This document shows positions 63,681 through 64,000 of a stretch of DNA of 64,000 nucleotides, piece after piece. The translations under genes were made by a program, and so were the position numbers. The stretch lies in contig NZ_CP118610.1 of assembly GCF_028993555.1 (NCBI RefSeq), positions 1,302,001-1,366,000 of the forward strand. The letters are read 5' to 3'. The stretch is from Ensifer adhaerens. Lineage in GTDB: Bacteria > Pseudomonadota > Alphaproteobacteria > Rhizobiales > Rhizobiaceae. The notes beneath the pieces were generated by a model, which was not told the origin of the DNA, made no database searches, and saw only the letters and a list, made by a program, of their open reading frames with translations. The number at the start of each line of letters is the position of its first letter. Positions within the stretch are counted from its first letter, which is position 1.

Positions 63681-63714
63681 GGAACCGGTCCGGTATCGGT
63701 ATCGGACCAGTTCC
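63681..63714 (+). promoter_or_regulatory. Intercistronic hairpin between tatA and tatB
   Basis: A 12-position stem with one mismatch (63681-63692 with 63703-63714) has a 10-nt loop, 15 bases after the tatA stop and 25 before tatB. It has no T-tract. It may stabilise tatA mRNA or reduce tatB output, fitting the known excess of TatA. Confidence 0.5.
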
Positions 63715-63739
63715 TTCACGGGTTTGCAGGACATTTCGA

Positions 63740-64000
63740 ATGCTTGATATCGGCTGGACCGAGCTTGTCGTCATCGCCATCGTTTTGATTGTCGTTGTCG
63801 GGCCGAAAGATCTTCCGCCTATGCTGCGTGCTTTCGGCCGCATGACGGCGAAGATGCGAGGCATGGCCTCGGAGTTTCGCCAGCAGTTCGATGAAGCGTT
63901 GCGCGAAGCGGACCTCGACGAGGTTCGCAAGACGATCAGCGATGCGCAAAGTCTCAACCCGGCCAATGCGCTCCGGGATGCGATGAATCCGCTTCGCCAG
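63740..64000 (+). CDS. tatB: Sec-independent translocase protein TatB, 3'-truncated
   Basis: The first 87 codons of TatB, cut by the window edge. It starts MLDIGWTELVVIAIVLIVVVGPKDLPPMLRAFGRMTAKMR: the membrane helix with conserved Glu, the Gly-Pro hinge and the amphipathic helix are distinctive for TatB rather than TatA. AGGA stands eight bases before the ATG. TatC is expected just outside. Confidence 0.92.
   Translation, partial: MLDIGWTELVVIAIVLIVVVGPKDLPPMLRAFGRMTAKMRGMASEFRQQFDEALREADLDEVRKTISDAQSLNPANALRDAMNPLRQ

Noticed and set aside
1-64000. Mobile elements, CRISPR arrays, tRNA or rRNA genes
   Set aside because: No transposase, integrase, regularly spaced repeats or cloverleaf/rRNA sequence was recognised in any intergenic region.

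Overview
The window is a GC-rich chromosomal stretch of an alphaproteobacterium of the Rhizobiaceae, most likely Sinorhizobium/Ensifer. The evidence is an AapJQMP amino-acid transporter, a recognisable ExoR regulator of exopolysaccharide and motility, PopZ, a phasin, EipB, an LpxI-type lipid A gene, and a gene order (aap-metC, clpSA, rpsB-tsf-pyrH-frr-uppS-cdsA-rseP-bamA-lpxD-fabZ-lpxA-lpxI-lpxB-gltA, tolC-valS-exoR, argS-SPOR-nagZ-scpAB-tat) that I recall from Sinorhizobium chromosomes. That assignment is from memory and has not been checked against a database. I see no rRNA, tRNA, CRISPR array, insertion sequence or prophage.

Layout. 1-2.8 kb: two tandem caspase-like proteins with calcium-loop-like motifs; the first is cut by the window edge. 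2.8-7.1 kb (minus): aapP-aapM-aapQ-aapJ, then metC divergently. 8.7-10.1 kb (minus): an FAD monooxygenase behind a tiny zinc-finger protein. 10.3-12.4 kb: alpha/beta hydrolase, cysE, DUF3126. 12.7-17.3 kb: phasin, clpS-clpA, azlC-azlD. 17.4-20.3 kb (minus): ridA, glycerophosphodiesterase, FemAB-like and HIT genes. 20.4-21.2 kb: eipB. 21.4-34.7 kb: the translation/phospholipid/outer-membrane supercluster rpsB to lpxB. gltA is convergent with lpxB. 36.5-39 kb: a comEC gene broken by a frameshift. 39.2-43.2 kb: exbB-exbD, a PIMT-like methyltransferase and tolC. 43.4-50.2 kb: popZ, valS, a FadL-like porin and exoR. 50.3-54.6 kb: xthA, a cardiolipin-synthase-like phospholipase D, erpA and dgt. 54.7-64 kb: argS, a giant SPOR protein, nagZ, scpA-scpB, a lone ABC ATPase, tatA and the start of tatB.

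How it fits together. Most of the window is core housekeeping: envelope assembly (BamA, Lpx enzymes, RseP, TolC, EipB, Tat), proteostasis (ClpSA), chromosome segregation and poles (ScpAB, PopZ) and translation (RpsB, Tsf, Frr, ValS, ArgS). Several intergenic stem-loops are strong intrinsic terminators. Two others (aapJ/aapQ and tatA/tatB) lack a T-tract and look like 3'-end stabilisers that could set unequal expression within an operon. The least ordinary items are the paired secreted caspases, the frameshifted comEC, the methyltransferase next to tolC that lacks the expected PIMT signature, the very long low-complexity SPOR protein, the possible operator in the phasin promoter, and the orphan ABC ATPase between scpB and tatA.
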